Positions 34,803-43,884 of a stretch of 64,000 nucleotides of DNA are shown piece by piece. The translations under genes and the position numbers were made by a program. How positions within the stretch are numbered: position 1 is the first letter of the stretch; each line of letters begins with the position of its first letter. Below the pieces are notes generated by a model. That model was not told the DNA's origin. It searched no databases and saw only the letters and a list, made by a program, of their open reading frames with translations. This stretch comes from Pseudomonadaceae bacterium (GTDB lineage Bacteria > Pseudomonadota > Gammaproteobacteria > Pseudomonadales > Pseudomonadaceae): NCBI GenBank assembly GCA_900766265.1, contig CAAFUS010000013.1:372001-436000 (forward strand), written 5' to 3'.

Positions 34803-35186
34803 CTAGAGTTGCGCAAAGGTCCCTTGTCCCTTGGCGATCAGCTTTTCGCCCTGCGTCACTTCGGCTTCGACCACAAGTGTACGCCGTCCGGCATGTAGCA
34901 CACGGGCTGTGCAGAGCACCTCGCCGCTGTCGATGGAGCGCAGGTAGTTGATCTTGCATTCGAGCGTGACGCTCTGTCGATCGAAGCCATGGGCGCTGGA
35001 GCAGGCCAGCCCCATGCTCATGTCCATCAGGCTGAACAGCGCGCCGCCGTGCAGCTTGCTGTGGCGGTTACGCAGGTGCTCGCCCATTTCCAGGCGAACC
35101 TGCGCCTCGCCGTTTCCAACGCGCAGCGGTTGGCAGCCAAGCAGCTGGCTGAAGGCGCTTATCTGCAGGTCTTCGGTAATTTCCAT
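34803..35186 (-). CDS. PaaI-like hotdog-fold thioesterase
   Basis: This 127-aa hotdog protein shows the HGGALFSLMDMSMGLA motif near residues 50-65 (RNRHSKLHGGALF) and VTLECKINYLRSIDSGEVL. These fit the PaaI/DUF4442-type acyl-CoA thioesterase group. The open frame extends 18 codons further upstream; the ATG at 35186 starts MEITEDLQISAFSQLLG and gives the usual length. Its substrate is unknown. It lies between gshA and tex on the same strand, as in other Pseudomonas. Confidence 0.8.
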   Translation of the reverse strand: MEITEDLQISAFSQLLGCQPLRVGNGEAQVRLEMGEHLRNRHSKLHGGALFSLMDMSMGLACSSAHGFDRQSVTLECKINYLRSIDSGEVLCTARVLHAGRRTLVVEAEVTQGEKLIAKGQGTFAQL

Positions 35187-35262
35187 GGAGGTTCCGCCCA
35201 CTGGGAGTGATGACGGTGCGCCACAGGGCGCGCCGTCCAACTACTGACCGCTAACGGCGGCG

Positions 35263-37590
35263 TTACTTGCGCAGCTGCTTGGCGTTGGCGAACAGGGCGG
35301 CCATCGCGGCATTGGCCGGCGCCGGCCTGTCCTGGCTGCTGTGGCGTTCGCTGCGTGGCTCGCCGCCGCGCTTGCCGTTGCCGCGCGATTGCCCGCCGCG
35401 GGCGCCTTCGGTCTTCTCGCCTGGGGTGTCGCCCATGCGCATCGACAGGCCGACGCGGTTACGGGGAATGTCGACCTCCATCACCTTGACCTTGACGATG
35501 TCGCCGGCCTTGACCACTTCGTAGGGGTCCTTGACGAACTTTTCCGACAGCGCGCTGATGTGCACCAGGCCGTCCTGATGCACGCCGATGTCGACGAAGG
35601 CGCCAAAGTTGGTGACGTTGGTGATGACGCCCTCAAGCACCATGCCCGGCTTGAGGTCCTTGAGGGTTTCGACGCCTTCCTGGAAGGCGGCGGTCTTGAA
35701 TTCCGGACGAGGGTCGCGGCCCGGCTTCTCCAACTCCTGGAGGATGTCGCCGACGGTCACCAGGCCGAAGGTCTCGTCGGTGAACTTCTTCGGATCCAGC
35801 CGCTTGAGGAAGGCCGAGTCGCCGATCAGCGAGCGGATGTCGCGGCCGGTGTCGGCGGCGATGCGCTGCACCAGCGGGTAGGTCTCAGGGTGAACGGCGG
35901 ACGCGTCGAGCGGGTTCTCACCGTTCATGACGCGCAGGAAGCCCGCAGCCTGCTCGAAGGTCTTCTCGCCCAGACGGGGTACCTTCTTCAGCTCGGCGCG
36001 GCTCTTGAAGGCGCCGTTGGCGTCGCGGTAGGCGACGATGTTCTGCGCCAGGGTGCCGTTGAGCCCGGAGATGCGCGCCAGCAGCGCGGCCGAGGCCATG
36101 TTCAGGTCGACGCCGACGGCGTTCACGCAGTCCTCGACCACCGCATCCAGGCTGCGCGCCAGCTTGAGCTGGGAAACGTCGTGCTGGTACTGGCCAACGC
36201 CGATCGCCTTGGGCTCGATCTTCACCAGCTCGGCCAGCGGGTCCTGCAGGCGGCGGGCGATGGACACCGCGCCACGCAGCGATACGTCCAGATCGGGGAA
36301 TTCGCGTGCGGCCAGTTCCGAGGCCGAGTACACCGACGCGCCGGCCTCGCTGACCATGATCTTGGTGAGCTTGAGACCCGGCACCTTCTGGATCAGCTCG
36401 CCGGCGAGCTTGTCGGTCTCGCGGCTGGCGGTGCCGTTGCCGATGGCGATCAGGTCGACGCCGTGCTTGGCGCACAGCTTGGCGAGGATCGCCAGGGTGC
36501 CGTCCCAGTCATTACGCGGCGCGTGCGGGTAGACGGTGGCGGTATCGAGGAGTTTGCCGGTGGCATCGACCACCGCCACCTTGCAGCCGGTGCGCAGACC
36601 CGGGTCCAGGGCCAGGGTCGCACGCGGGCCGGCCGGCGCAGCCAGCAGCAGGTCGTGAAGGTTACGGGCGAAGACGCTGATGGCTTCGTCCTCGGCCCTG
36701 TCGCGCAGTTCGCCGAACAGGTCGGTCTCAAGCGACGTATAGAGCTTGACCTTCCAGGTCCAGCGCACCACTTCGGCGAGCCATCTGTCGGCCGGGCGAG
36801 AGGCCTGGGTGATGCCGAAACGCTCGGCGATCATCGCCTCGCAGGGATGCATGGCGCCGGGGACCTCGTCGCCGACCTTGAGGCTGGCGCTGAGCACGCC
36901 CTCGTTGCGGCCGCGGAAGATTGCCAGGGCACGGTGCGACGGCACGCCCTTGAGCGGCTCGTCGTGCTCGAAGTAATCGCTGAACTTGGCGCCCTCGACC
37001 TCCTTGCCCGGTACCAGCCGTGCGCTGAGGGTGGCGTGCTCCTTGAGGAAACCGCGCAGCCTGGCCAGCAGGTCGGCGTCTTCGGCGAAGCGCTCCATGA
37101 GGATGTACTTGGCCCCTTCGAGCACCGCCTTGGTGTCGGCGAAGCCTTTCTCGGCATCGACGAAGCGCGCGGCTTCGGCCTCCGGATCCAGCGCAGGATT
37201 GCCGAACAGGGCGTCGGCGAGCTCGCCCAGGCCCGCTTCCAGGGCGATCTGACCCTTGGTGCGGCGCTTCTGCTTGTAGGGCAGGTAGAGGTCTTCAAGG
37301 CGGGTCTTGGTGTCGGCCAGGTTGATCTCGCGCGCCAATTCGGGGGTCAGTTTGCCCTGCTCCTCGATGGAGGACAGGATCGCGGCGCGGCGGTCGTCCA
37401 GCTCGCGCAGGTAGCGCAGGCGCTCCTCCAGGTGACGCAGCTGGGTGTCGTCGAGGCTGCCGGTCACTTCCTTGCGGTAACGGGCGATGAAGGGCACGGT
37501 CGAACCTTCGTCGAGCAGTGCCACGGCGGCGGCGACCTGTTGCGGGCGCACGCCCAGTTCTTCGGCGATGCGGGAGTTGATGCTGTCCAT
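35263..37590 (-). CDS. tex: transcription accessory protein Tex
   Basis: This 775-aa RNA-binding protein has the usual Tex order: an N-terminal helical region (MDSINSRIAEELGVRPQQVAAAV), YqgF-like nuclease-fold domain (TLALDPGLRTGCKVAVVD near residue 325), helix-hairpin-helix (ASAALLARISGLNGTLAQNI near residue 500), and C-terminal S1 domain (GMVLEGVITNVTNFGAFVDI near residue 650). A basic tail rich in Arg, Gly and Lys follows. The ATG at 37590 fits the family; 24 further codons upstream are not conserved in character. Tex affects transcription and stress tolerance. Confidence 0.94.
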   Translation of the reverse strand: MDSINSRIAEELGVRPQQVAAAVALLDEGSTVPFIARYRKEVTGSLDDTQLRHLEERLRYLRELDDRRAAILSSIEEQGKLTPELAREINLADTKTRLEDLYLPYKQKRRTKGQIALEAGLGELADALFGNPALDPEAEAARFVDAEKGFADTKAVLEGAKYILMERFAEDADLLARLRGFLKEHATLSARLVPGKEVEGAKFSDYFEHDEPLKGVPSHRALAIFRGRNEGVLSASLKVGDEVPGAMHPCEAMIAERFGITQASRPADRWLAEVVRWTWKVKLYTSLETDLFGELRDRAEDEAISVFARNLHDLLLAAPAGPRATLALDPGLRTGCKVAVVDATGKLLDTATVYPHAPRNDWDGTLAILAKLCAKHGVDLIAIGNGTASRETDKLAGELIQKVPGLKLTKIMVSEAGASVYSASELAAREFPDLDVSLRGAVSIARRLQDPLAELVKIEPKAIGVGQYQHDVSQLKLARSLDAVVEDCVNAVGVDLNMASAALLARISGLNGTLAQNIVAYRDANGAFKSRAELKKVPRLGEKTFEQAAGFLRVMNGENPLDASAVHPETYPLVQRIAADTGRDIRSLIGDSAFLKRLDPKKFTDETFGLVTVGDILQELEKPGRDPRPEFKTAAFQEGVETLKDLKPGMVLEGVITNVTNFGAFVDIGVHQDGLVHISALSEKFVKDPYEVVKAGDIVKVKVMEVDIPRNRVGLSMRMGDTPGEKTEGARGGQSRGNGKRGGEPRSERHSSQDRPAPANAAMAALFANAKQLRK

Positions 37591-37816
37591 GAACCTACCT
37601 GGGTCAGTCAAACCATGCAGGCCTGGCCTGCGGCGAAAGCCGGCGATTATAAGGGAAAGCACAGCCGCGGGGCGGCCGGTGGCTGTCGCGGCGCCGCGCA
37701 GGGCGATGCAGGCGCTGCCGTGCCGGGCTGCCTGGCGAAAAATCTGCTAACAATGGGTGTCAATGGTTCGCAGACCGCTGCGCCATAATGCACCGATACC
37801 AGTTCCGGGAGTTTCC

Positions 37817-38548
37817 ATGAGTACCGCATCTGCCAATGAAGGCGAAAAAATCCTGATCGTCGACGACGATTCCCGACTCCGGCGCCTGCTGGAGCGCTTT
37901 CTCGATGAGCAGGGTTACCGAGTGCGGACCGTGGAAAACACCGAGCAGATGGACCGTCTGCTCAGCCGCGAGCTGTTCCATCTGGTGGTGCTCGACCTGA
38001 TGATGCCGGGCGAGGATGGCCTGTCCGCCTGCCGTCGGCTGCGCGAAGGAAGCAACCAGATCCCGATCATCATGCTCACCGCCAAGGGCGACGAATCGAG
38101 CCGTATTCAGGGCCTGGAGGTCGGCGCCGACGACTACCTGGCCAAGCCGTTCAACCCCCGTGAATTGCTGGCGCGGATCAAGGCGGTGCTGCGTCGCCAG
38201 GCGCCCCAGGTACCGGGCGCTCCGGCCAGCGACGACGAGGTCGTGACCTTCGGCGAATACGAACTCTACCTGGCCACCCGCGAGCTGAAGAAGGGCGACG
38301 AGGTGCACATGCTTACCACCGGTGAGTTCGCCGTGCTCAAGGCGCTGGTGCAGCATGCGCGCGAACCCTTGACCCGCGACAAACTGATGAACCTGGCCCG
38401 CGGACGCGAGTGGGACGCCCTGGAACGCTCCATCGACGTGCAGATCTCGCGCCTGCGCCGGCTGATCGAGCCCGACCCGTCCAAGCCGCGCTACATCCAG
38501 ACCGTCTGGGGCGTGGGTTACGTGTTCGTGCCGGACGGCAACAAGTGA
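37817..38548 (+). CDS. ompR: OmpR-family response regulator (AmgR/OmpR)
   Basis: This 243-aa two-domain regulator has a receiver domain (residues about 10-125; acidic VDDDSR near 15-20 and phospho-acceptor Asp60 in VVLDLMMPGEDG, switch Lys in LAKPFNPRELL) and a C-terminal winged helix (about 145-240; MLTTGEFAVLKALV, RDKLMNLARGREWDALERS, RYIQTVWGVGYVFVPDG). Starting at ATG 37817 removes 20 non-conserved upstream codons. In Pseudomonas this pair is called AmgRS and responds to envelope stress and aminoglycosides. A sensor kinase follows after 104 bases. Confidence 0.93.
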   Translation: MSTASANEGEKILIVDDDSRLRRLLERFLDEQGYRVRTVENTEQMDRLLSRELFHLVVLDLMMPGEDGLSACRRLREGSNQIPIIMLTAKGDESSRIQGLEVGADDYLAKPFNPRELLARIKAVLRRQAPQVPGAPASDDEVVTFGEYELYLATRELKKGDEVHMLTTGEFAVLKALVQHAREPLTRDKLMNLARGREWDALERSIDVQISRLRRLIEPDPSKPRYIQTVWGVGYVFVPDGNK

Positions 38549-38550
38549 GT

Positions 38551-38641
38551 TTCAAGCTGCAGACTGCAAGCCGTGAACGAAAAGCGGGGCGCCATCAGGG
38601 CGCTCCGCTTCTTACTGCAACCTGAGACTTGAGGCTTGACG
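38551..38641 (+). repeat. intercistronic palindromic element between ompR/amgR and envZ/amgS
   Basis: The core is a 12-bp stem (38582-38593 with 38599-38610, one G-T pair) around a 5-base loop. It is flanked on both sides by related arms: CAAGCTGCAGACTGCAAG on the left and, on the complementary strand of the right side, CAAGCCTCAAGTCTCAGG. The whole is an imperfect inverted repeat of about 90 bases filling nearly the entire gap. It resembles a REP or miniature-element insertion, and its stem could act as an attenuator. Confidence 0.5.
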
Positions 38642-38652
38642 CCGCCTTCCCC

Positions 38653-39972
38653 ATGAAAGCCCCCCTGTGGTTTCCGCAAAGCTTCTTCGCCCGCACCTTG
38701 TGGCTGGTGCTCATCGTCGTGCTTTTCTCCAAGGTGCTGACGCTGTTCTACCTGATGATGAACGAGGACGTGCTGGTCGACCGCCAGTACAGCCATGGGG
38801 CGGCCTTGACCCTGCGGGCCTACTGGGCCGCCGACGACGAGAACCGCGAACGCATCGCCAAGGCGGTCGGCCTGCGGCGGGTGCCGGAGCAGGAAGTACC
38901 GGCCAGCGAATACCATTGGCCGTATTCGGAAATCTTCAAGCGGCAGATGCAGGCCGAGCTGGGGCCGGAGACCGAGGTCCACGTGCGCATCCAGCCATCG
39001 CCAGCACTCTGGGCGCGCTCCCCGGGGTTGGGTCGCGGCTGGATCGAGGTGCCGCTGTATCCCTACCCCTTGCAAGGCCAGCGTATCTGGAGCGTGCTGG
39101 CCTGGTTCCTCGGCATCGGCCTGCTGTCGACTGCGGCGGCCTGGATCTTCGTCAGCCAGCTCAACCTGCCGCTCAAGCGGCTGGTCTATGCCGCCCGGCA
39201 GATCGGCCAGGGGCGCAGCGTGCGGCTGCCGGTCAGCGACACGCCGAGCGAGATGACCGAGCTGTATCGCGCCTTCAACCAGATGGCCGAGGACGTCGAG
39301 CAGGCCGGGCGCGAACGCGAGCTGATGCTGGCCGGGGTTTCCCATGACCTGCGCACGCCACTGACCCGCCTGCGGCTGTCGCTGGAGCTGATGCCCAACG
39401 ACGCCGAGCTGACCGAGGAAATGGTGCGCGACATCGAGGATATGGACGCCATCCTCGACCAGTTCCTGGCGTTCATCCGCGACGGGCGCGACGAACCGGT
39501 GGAGCCCACCGATCTCGGCGAGCTGATCCGCGAGGTGGTGCAGCCGTACAACCAGCACGCCGAAACGGTGCGCCTGTGCGTCGAACCGATCCCCGTGCTG
39601 GCGCTGCGCCGGGTGTCGATCAAGCGCCTGCTGGTGAACCTGATCGAGAACGCGCTGCGCTACGGCGGCCACGGCGTTGAACTCGAGGCGCACTGCTCGG
39701 GCGATCCGAATGCTCCTTACGTCGTGATTAGCGTGCTCGACCGCGGAACGGGCATCGATCCGCGGGAAATGAGCGAGATCTTCAACCCGTTCATACGCGG
39801 TGACCGTGCGCGCGGCGGCAAGGGCGCCGGGCTAGGGCTTGCGATTGTCAAGCGCATCGCCGCTCAGCACGGTGGTGTGGTCGAGCTGCGCAACCGCTCC
39901 GGTGGCGGCCTGGAGGCGCGGGTCAGCCTGCCGCTGGGGCTGTTGCTGCCTCGCGACGTGCTGAGGAACTAG
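38653..39972 (+). CDS. envZ: EnvZ-family sensor histidine kinase (AmgS/EnvZ)
   Basis: This 439-aa membrane kinase has a first transmembrane helix at about residues 15-38, a periplasmic loop with charged segments (about 40-150), a second helix near 152-175, HAMP (LPLKRLVYAARQIGQG), a dimerisation domain with phospho-acceptor His231 in AGVSHDLRTPLTRLRLS, and an ATPase domain with LIENALRYGGHG, DRGTGIDP and GAGLGLAIVKRIA. All boxes are intact. The ATG at 38653 gives a good N-terminus; a TTG further upstream is possible. It partners the OmpR-like regulator upstream. Confidence 0.92.
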   Translation: MKAPLWFPQSFFARTLWLVLIVVLFSKVLTLFYLMMNEDVLVDRQYSHGAALTLRAYWAADDENRERIAKAVGLRRVPEQEVPASEYHWPYSEIFKRQMQAELGPETEVHVRIQPSPALWARSPGLGRGWIEVPLYPYPLQGQRIWSVLAWFLGIGLLSTAAAWIFVSQLNLPLKRLVYAARQIGQGRSVRLPVSDTPSEMTELYRAFNQMAEDVEQAGRERELMLAGVSHDLRTPLTRLRLSLELMPNDAELTEEMVRDIEDMDAILDQFLAFIRDGRDEPVEPTDLGELIREVVQPYNQHAETVRLCVEPIPVLALRRVSIKRLLVNLIENALRYGGHGVELEAHCSGDPNAPYVVISVLDRGTGIDPREMSEIFNPFIRGDRARGGKGAGLGLAIVKRIAAQHGGVVELRNRSGGGLEARVSLPLGLLLPRDVLRN

Positions 39973-40016
39973 CCCGCTGCCGAGGCGCCGAGCTTCGGAT
40001 CCTTGGCTACCGTCCG

Positions 40017-40922
40017 TTAGCCCTTCCCCTTGGTGCGGGTCAGGTGCGGGCCGCCGTTTTTTTCCAGGTACTGGATGATCATGCCGGCCACGTCCTTGCT
40101 GGTGGTGACTTCGATACCTTCCAGGCCGGGGGACGAGTTGACCTCCATTACCAGCGGTCCGTGATTGGAGCGCAGGATGTCCACCCCGGCCACGTTCAGG
40201 CCCATTACCTTGGCCGCGCGGATGGCGGTCATGCGTTCTTCGGGTGTGATCTTGATCAGGCTGGCCGAGCCGCCGCGATGCAGGTTGGAGCGGAACTCGC
40301 CCGGCTTGGCCTGTCGCTTCATCGCGGCGATGACCTTCTCGCCCACCACGAAGCAGCGGATGTCTGCGCCGCCGGCCTCCTTGATGTACTCCTGCACCAT
40401 GATGTCCTGCTTCAGGCCCATGAAGGCCTCGATCACCGACTCGGCGGCCTTCTCGGTCTCGCAGAGCACCACGCCGATGCCCTGTGTGCCTTCGAGCACC
40501 TTGATCACCAGGGGCGCGCCGCCAACCATCTGGATCAGGTCGGGGATATCGTCGGGCGAGTGGGCGAAGCCGGTTACCGGCAGGCCGATGCCGCGCCGCG
40601 AAAGAAGTTGCAGCGAGCGCAGCTTGTCACGCGAACGGGCAATGGCCACCGATTCGTTGAGGGGGAACACGCCCTGCATCTCGAACTGGCGCAGCACCGC
40701 GCAGCCATAGAAGGTCACTGAGGCGCCGATGCGCGGGATGACCGCGTCGAAGCCCTCCAGCGGGCGGCCGCGGTAATGGATCTGCGGCTTGTGGCTGGCG
40801 ATGTTCATGTAGGCGCGAAGGGTGTCGATCACCACCATCTCGTGGCCACGCTGCTGGCCGGCCTCCACCAGTCGGCGGGTTGAATACAGGCGCGGATTGC
40901 GCGACAGCACGGCGATTTTCAT
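40017..40922 (-). CDS. rimK: RimK-type alpha-L-glutamate ligase
   Basis: This 301-aa ATP-grasp ligase is of the family that adds glutamate to the C-terminus of ribosomal protein S6. It begins MKIAVLSRNPRLYSTRRLVEAG, shows GGAPLVIKVLEGTQGIGVVL near residues 130-150 (ATP-grasp), DIRCFVVGEKVIAAMKRQ near 200 and VAGVDILRSNHGPLVMEVNSSPGLEGIE near 245-270 (metal binding). The open frame extends upstream inside rimB; the ATG at 40922 overlaps the rimB stop (ATGA) and gives the standard length of 301. Confidence 0.94.
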   Translation of the reverse strand: MKIAVLSRNPRLYSTRRLVEAGQQRGHEMVVIDTLRAYMNIASHKPQIHYRGRPLEGFDAVIPRIGASVTFYGCAVLRQFEMQGVFPLNESVAIARSRDKLRSLQLLSRRGIGLPVTGFAHSPDDIPDLIQMVGGAPLVIKVLEGTQGIGVVLCETEKAAESVIEAFMGLKQDIMVQEYIKEAGGADIRCFVVGEKVIAAMKRQAKPGEFRSNLHRGGSASLIKITPEERMTAIRAAKVMGLNVAGVDILRSNHGPLVMEVNSSPGLEGIEVTTSKDVAGMIIQYLEKNGGPHLTRTKGKG

Positions 40923-41413
40923 TGGGCACCGGGGACAGTGAGGATCTGGGGTTTGTCTTGGATGTAGGTTCGCGCCGGATCGACCAGGCAACGTCCGTCC
41001 ACCAGCGCCTTGGAGCCCAGCAGCAGGCGATAGCGCATGGTTTTGCGGCAGGTAAGGGTGAACTCGACAGGCCAGGCGCAATCGCCCATGGCCAGCAGAG
41101 TGCGGATCACGTAGCGGGTCTGTGCCTGACCGTTGGAGCTCTTGATGGTCTTGCGCGTCAGCAGCGGGGCCTCGCAGCGATGGCGTCGCTGCACCAGCGT
41201 GCCCAGATGCGCGGTGAAGCGAACCCAGCGCTGGCCGTCGCGTTTGAATTCCGAAATGTCGGTGGCGTGCAGCGCCGAGGTGCTGGCCCCCGTATCGATC
41301 TTCGCGCGCAGCCCGACGACGCCCAGGTCAGGTAGGGCGATCCATTCACGCAAGCCGATAACGGTCGGGGTCTGGTCTGGTTTCAAGGTGGTGTCCGGGC
41401 GATTTGGGCGCAT
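40919..41413 (-). CDS. rimB: RimK-associated retropepsin-like protease (RimB)
   Basis: This 164-aa protein has the aspartyl protease signature LRAKIDTGASTSALHA near residues 35-50 (DTGA with the catalytic Asp) and the family segments VRFTAHLGTLVQRRH and YRLLLGSKALVDGRCLVDP. It belongs to the ATP-dependent zinc protease-like family linked to RimK. In Pseudomonas RimB is reported to act with RimK on ribosomal S6 glutamylation. The four-base overlap with rimK indicates coupled translation. The third gene, rimA, is not visible between here and hslR. Confidence 0.88.
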   Translation of the reverse strand: MRPNRPDTTLKPDQTPTVIGLREWIALPDLGVVGLRAKIDTGASTSALHATDISEFKRDGQRWVRFTAHLGTLVQRRHRCEAPLLTRKTIKSSNGQAQTRYVIRTLLAMGDCAWPVEFTLTCRKTMRYRLLLGSKALVDGRCLVDPARTYIQDKPQILTVPGAQ

Positions 41414-41487
41414 TCTAGACGGGGCAGTATGACAACTGCATCTGTCTGCTGCACCCTAGGACAACGGCGTTTGGAAAGAGTAGGACG

Positions 41488-41883
41488 ATGAGCGAAAAAG
41501 ACGATGGCAAGGTGCGTCTGGACAAGTGGCTGTGGGCGGCGCGTTTCTTCAAAACGCGGGCGCTGGCCAAGGCCGCGATAGAGGGCGGTAAGGTGCATTG
41601 CCAGGGCGAGCGCTGCAAGCCGGGCAAGGAACCGAAGGTGGGCGAGACGTTTACGATAAGGGCCGGTTTCGACGAACGCACCGTGGTGGTCAAAGGGCTG
41701 TCGGCGGTGCGCCGTGGCGCGCCCGAGGCGCAGCTGCTCTACGAAGAAACCGCCGACAGTCTCGCCCGTCGCGAGCAGGCCGCGGCCATGCGCAAGGCCG
41801 GCACGCTCGGCCTGCAGACCGACGGCCGACCGAGCAAGAAGCAGCGCCGGCAGCTGCACCACTTCCGCGATTTCGAGGGCTGA
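41488..41883 (+). CDS. hslR: ribosome-associated heat shock protein Hsp15
   Basis: This 131-aa RNA-binding protein has an S4 domain at its N-terminus (VRLDKWLWAARFFKTRALAKAAIEGGKV near residues 7-35) and a basic C-terminal tail (RPSKKQRRQLHHFRDFEG). Hsp15 binds 50S subunits carrying nascent chains and helps recycle stalled ribosomes. It lies directly convergent with the PAP2 gene, with no gap. Length matches the family (about 133). Confidence 0.94.
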   Translation: MSEKDDGKVRLDKWLWAARFFKTRALAKAAIEGGKVHCQGERCKPGKEPKVGETFTIRAGFDERTVVVKGLSAVRRGAPEAQLLYEETADSLARREQAAAMRKAGTLGLQTDGRPSKKQRRQLHHFRDFEG

Positions 41884-42681
41884 TCAGTCCTGGCGTATCA
41901 CCGCCAGCTGGCGCACGACGGGAACCGAGCGCGCAAGGGCGAAGGCCGGGCGCGCGAGCCACTGCAGCAGCGCCGCGATCTGCGCCCCCAACGGGGTGCA
42001 GTAGCCCCAGCCCAACGCCAGCAGGGCGATCAGCAGCCCGCCGACGAAATCGTCGCTGAGCCAGTGGGCCCCAGCCACCAGGCGCGGCAGCATGAACAGC
42101 AGGCTGATGCCGAGCACTACTGCCAGCTTGGCGCCCCGGGCGAAGAGTGCCATGAAAAGGCCCCAGATCAGCAGCACCGAGGCGTGGTCGCCGGGAAAGC
42201 TCTTGCTGGATCGATCCTTCAGTTCGAAGACCCGCTCGAGCAGGGGGAAGTGGTCGCTCAGGTGATAGGCGGTGGCGAAATGCATCGACGGGCTGGCGTG
42301 CTGCCAGCCGAAATGCGCGCCGACCTTGGTGACCAGTACGCGAATCACCAGAAGCACCAGCAACAGGCCGACGAAGGTGAACAGCGCCGGGCGCAACTGC
42401 GCCTCGCCGAACAGCCAGTCCTTGCGGATCAGCAGCGTCAGCAGCACGGCGCCGACCAGGATGTCGAACACGCGGATGCTGGCCAGCGCCCACATACCGT
42501 CCCATACCGGAGAGACGCCGAGCGAGCCATTGAGCAGATGGAACACGGTCGCATCGGCCTGGTCCCAATATTGGCGGGTAGCGGGCCACAGCCAGCTGGC
42601 CAGCAGCAGGGCGGCAAGCGCATGGCAGGCGAGCAGTGGTAGCAGGCGCCAGCGTGACTGGGGTATGGAGGCGGAAGTCAT
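41884..42681 (-). CDS. PAP2-family membrane phosphatase
   Basis: This 265-aa protein has about six hydrophobic segments. The PAP2 motifs are visible: KSFPGDHASVLLIWG near residue 165 (motif with the catalytic His) and LPRLVAGAHWLSDDFVGG near residue 205 (Arg, His and Asp). Such enzymes dephosphorylate lipid or polyprenyl phosphates at the membrane. The specific substrate is unknown. The order hslR, PAP2, hslO is conserved in Pseudomonas as I recall. It is divergent from hslO. Confidence 0.85.
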   Translation of the reverse strand: MTSASIPQSRWRLLPLLACHALAALLLASWLWPATRQYWDQADATVFHLLNGSLGVSPVWDGMWALASIRVFDILVGAVLLTLLIRKDWLFGEAQLRPALFTFVGLLLVLLVIRVLVTKVGAHFGWQHASPSMHFATAYHLSDHFPLLERVFELKDRSSKSFPGDHASVLLIWGLFMALFARGAKLAVVLGISLLFMLPRLVAGAHWLSDDFVGGLLIALLALGWGYCTPLGAQIAALLQWLARPAFALARSVPVVRQLAVIRQD

Positions 42682-42875
42682 GGACGCGTCCCTTCGAGGA
42701 TGAAGGCGCGCGATCCTAGGCGCGGCCGGGGCCGCTGTCCCGACGATGTGCGACTCGTTCAGCAGCCGTTCAGTTTGTCCTGCGGCGATGCGTTTTCCAC
42801 CGGCGCTTGGTCGGGCCGCCCTTTGCGCCTAAAATCGCCGGCCCTTTCGCTGATCCAGTCCTTGCGAGCCTTGGC

Positions 42876-43763
42876 ATGTCCGATCATACCCAGCGTTTCC
42901 TTTTCGACGATTCCGACGTGCGAGGTGAAATCGCCAGTCTTGGCGAGAGCTACCAGCACGTGCTGGCCAAGCACCCCTATCCGGAGCCGGTCGCCCAACT
43001 GCTCGGCGAACTGCTGGCCGCCGCGGCGCTGCTGGTCGGCACGCTGAAGTTCGATGGCCTGTTGGTCCTGCAGGCCCGCTCGTCCGGCCCGGTCCCGCTG
43101 CTGATGGTCGAATGCTCCAGCGAGCGCGACGTGCGCGGCATCGCCCGCTACGAAGCCGAGCAGATCGCGGTTGGCGCCACGCTCTCGGAGCTGATGCCCG
43201 AAGGGGTACTGGCGATCACCATCGACCCGGCGCGCGGGCAGCGCTACCAGGGCATCGTCGCGCTGGAGGGCGTTAGCCTGGCGGCCTGCCTGTCGGACTA
43301 CTTCGCCACCTCCGAACAGCTGCCGACGCGCTTCTGGCTGAACGCCGACGGCCGCCGCGCCTGCGGGATGCTGTTGCAGCAGCTTCCGGCCGATCGGATC
43401 AAGGATGCCGAGGCGCGGCAGGCCAGCTGGCAGCACCTCACCACCCTGGCAGATACCCTGACCGCCGAGGAGCTGCTCGGTCTGGACAACCAGACGTTGC
43501 TGCACCGTCTCTATCACGAGGAACAGGTGCGCCTGTTCGAGCCCCGCCCCCTGCAGTTCCAGTGCAGCTGCTCGCGTGAGCGCTCGGCCAATGCGTTGGT
43601 GAGTCTCGGCCAGGCGGACGCCGAGGCGCTGGTCCAGGAGCAGGGCGGTTCGGTGACCATCGACTGCCAGTTCTGCAACCAGCGATACGTCTTCGATGCC
43701 GCCGATATCGCGCAGCTGTTCGCCGGTGGCGGCAGCGACGCGCCCTCGGCCACTCGCCACTAA
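42876..43763 (+). CDS. hslO: Hsp33 redox-regulated chaperone
   Basis: This 295-aa holdase is activated by oxidation. The zinc-binding cysteines are Cys230, Cys232, Cys264 and Cys267 (CSC...CQFC), the CxC-X31-CxxC pattern of Hsp33. The start MSDHTQRFLFDDSDVRGEI at 42876 is the family N-terminus; the open frame upstream is not conserved in type. It follows the PAP2 gene in divergent orientation and precedes pckA. Confidence 0.95.
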   Translation: MSDHTQRFLFDDSDVRGEIASLGESYQHVLAKHPYPEPVAQLLGELLAAAALLVGTLKFDGLLVLQARSSGPVPLLMVECSSERDVRGIARYEAEQIAVGATLSELMPEGVLAITIDPARGQRYQGIVALEGVSLAACLSDYFATSEQLPTRFWLNADGRRACGMLLQQLPADRIKDAEARQASWQHLTTLADTLTAEELLGLDNQTLLHRLYHEEQVRLFEPRPLQFQCSCSRERSANALVSLGQADAEALVQEQGGSVTIDCQFCNQRYVFDAADIAQLFAGGGSDAPSATRH

Positions 43764-43789
43764 AAAGCCAGTATTTTTTCGGAACCATT

Positions 43790-43828
43790 CCGAGGCCCAG
43801 TCGCTCATACCCAGCGGCTCGGCTTTTT
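43790..43828 (+). terminator. terminator between hslO and pckA
   Basis: CCGAGGCC pairs with GGCTCGG (one bulge) around an 18-base loop and is followed by CTTTTT. It lies 27 bases after the hslO stop and would end that transcript. Confidence 0.5.
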
Positions 43829-43884
43829 GGCATAATCGGGCACTTTTTTCGATGTAGCAGGTCGCATGGCCGGCTACAACATAT

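Noticed and set aside
35341..37788. Plus-strand open frame of 815 codons opposite tex
   Set aside because: It mirrors the whole Tex coding region; the Tex frame carries conserved domains and the opposite frame does not.
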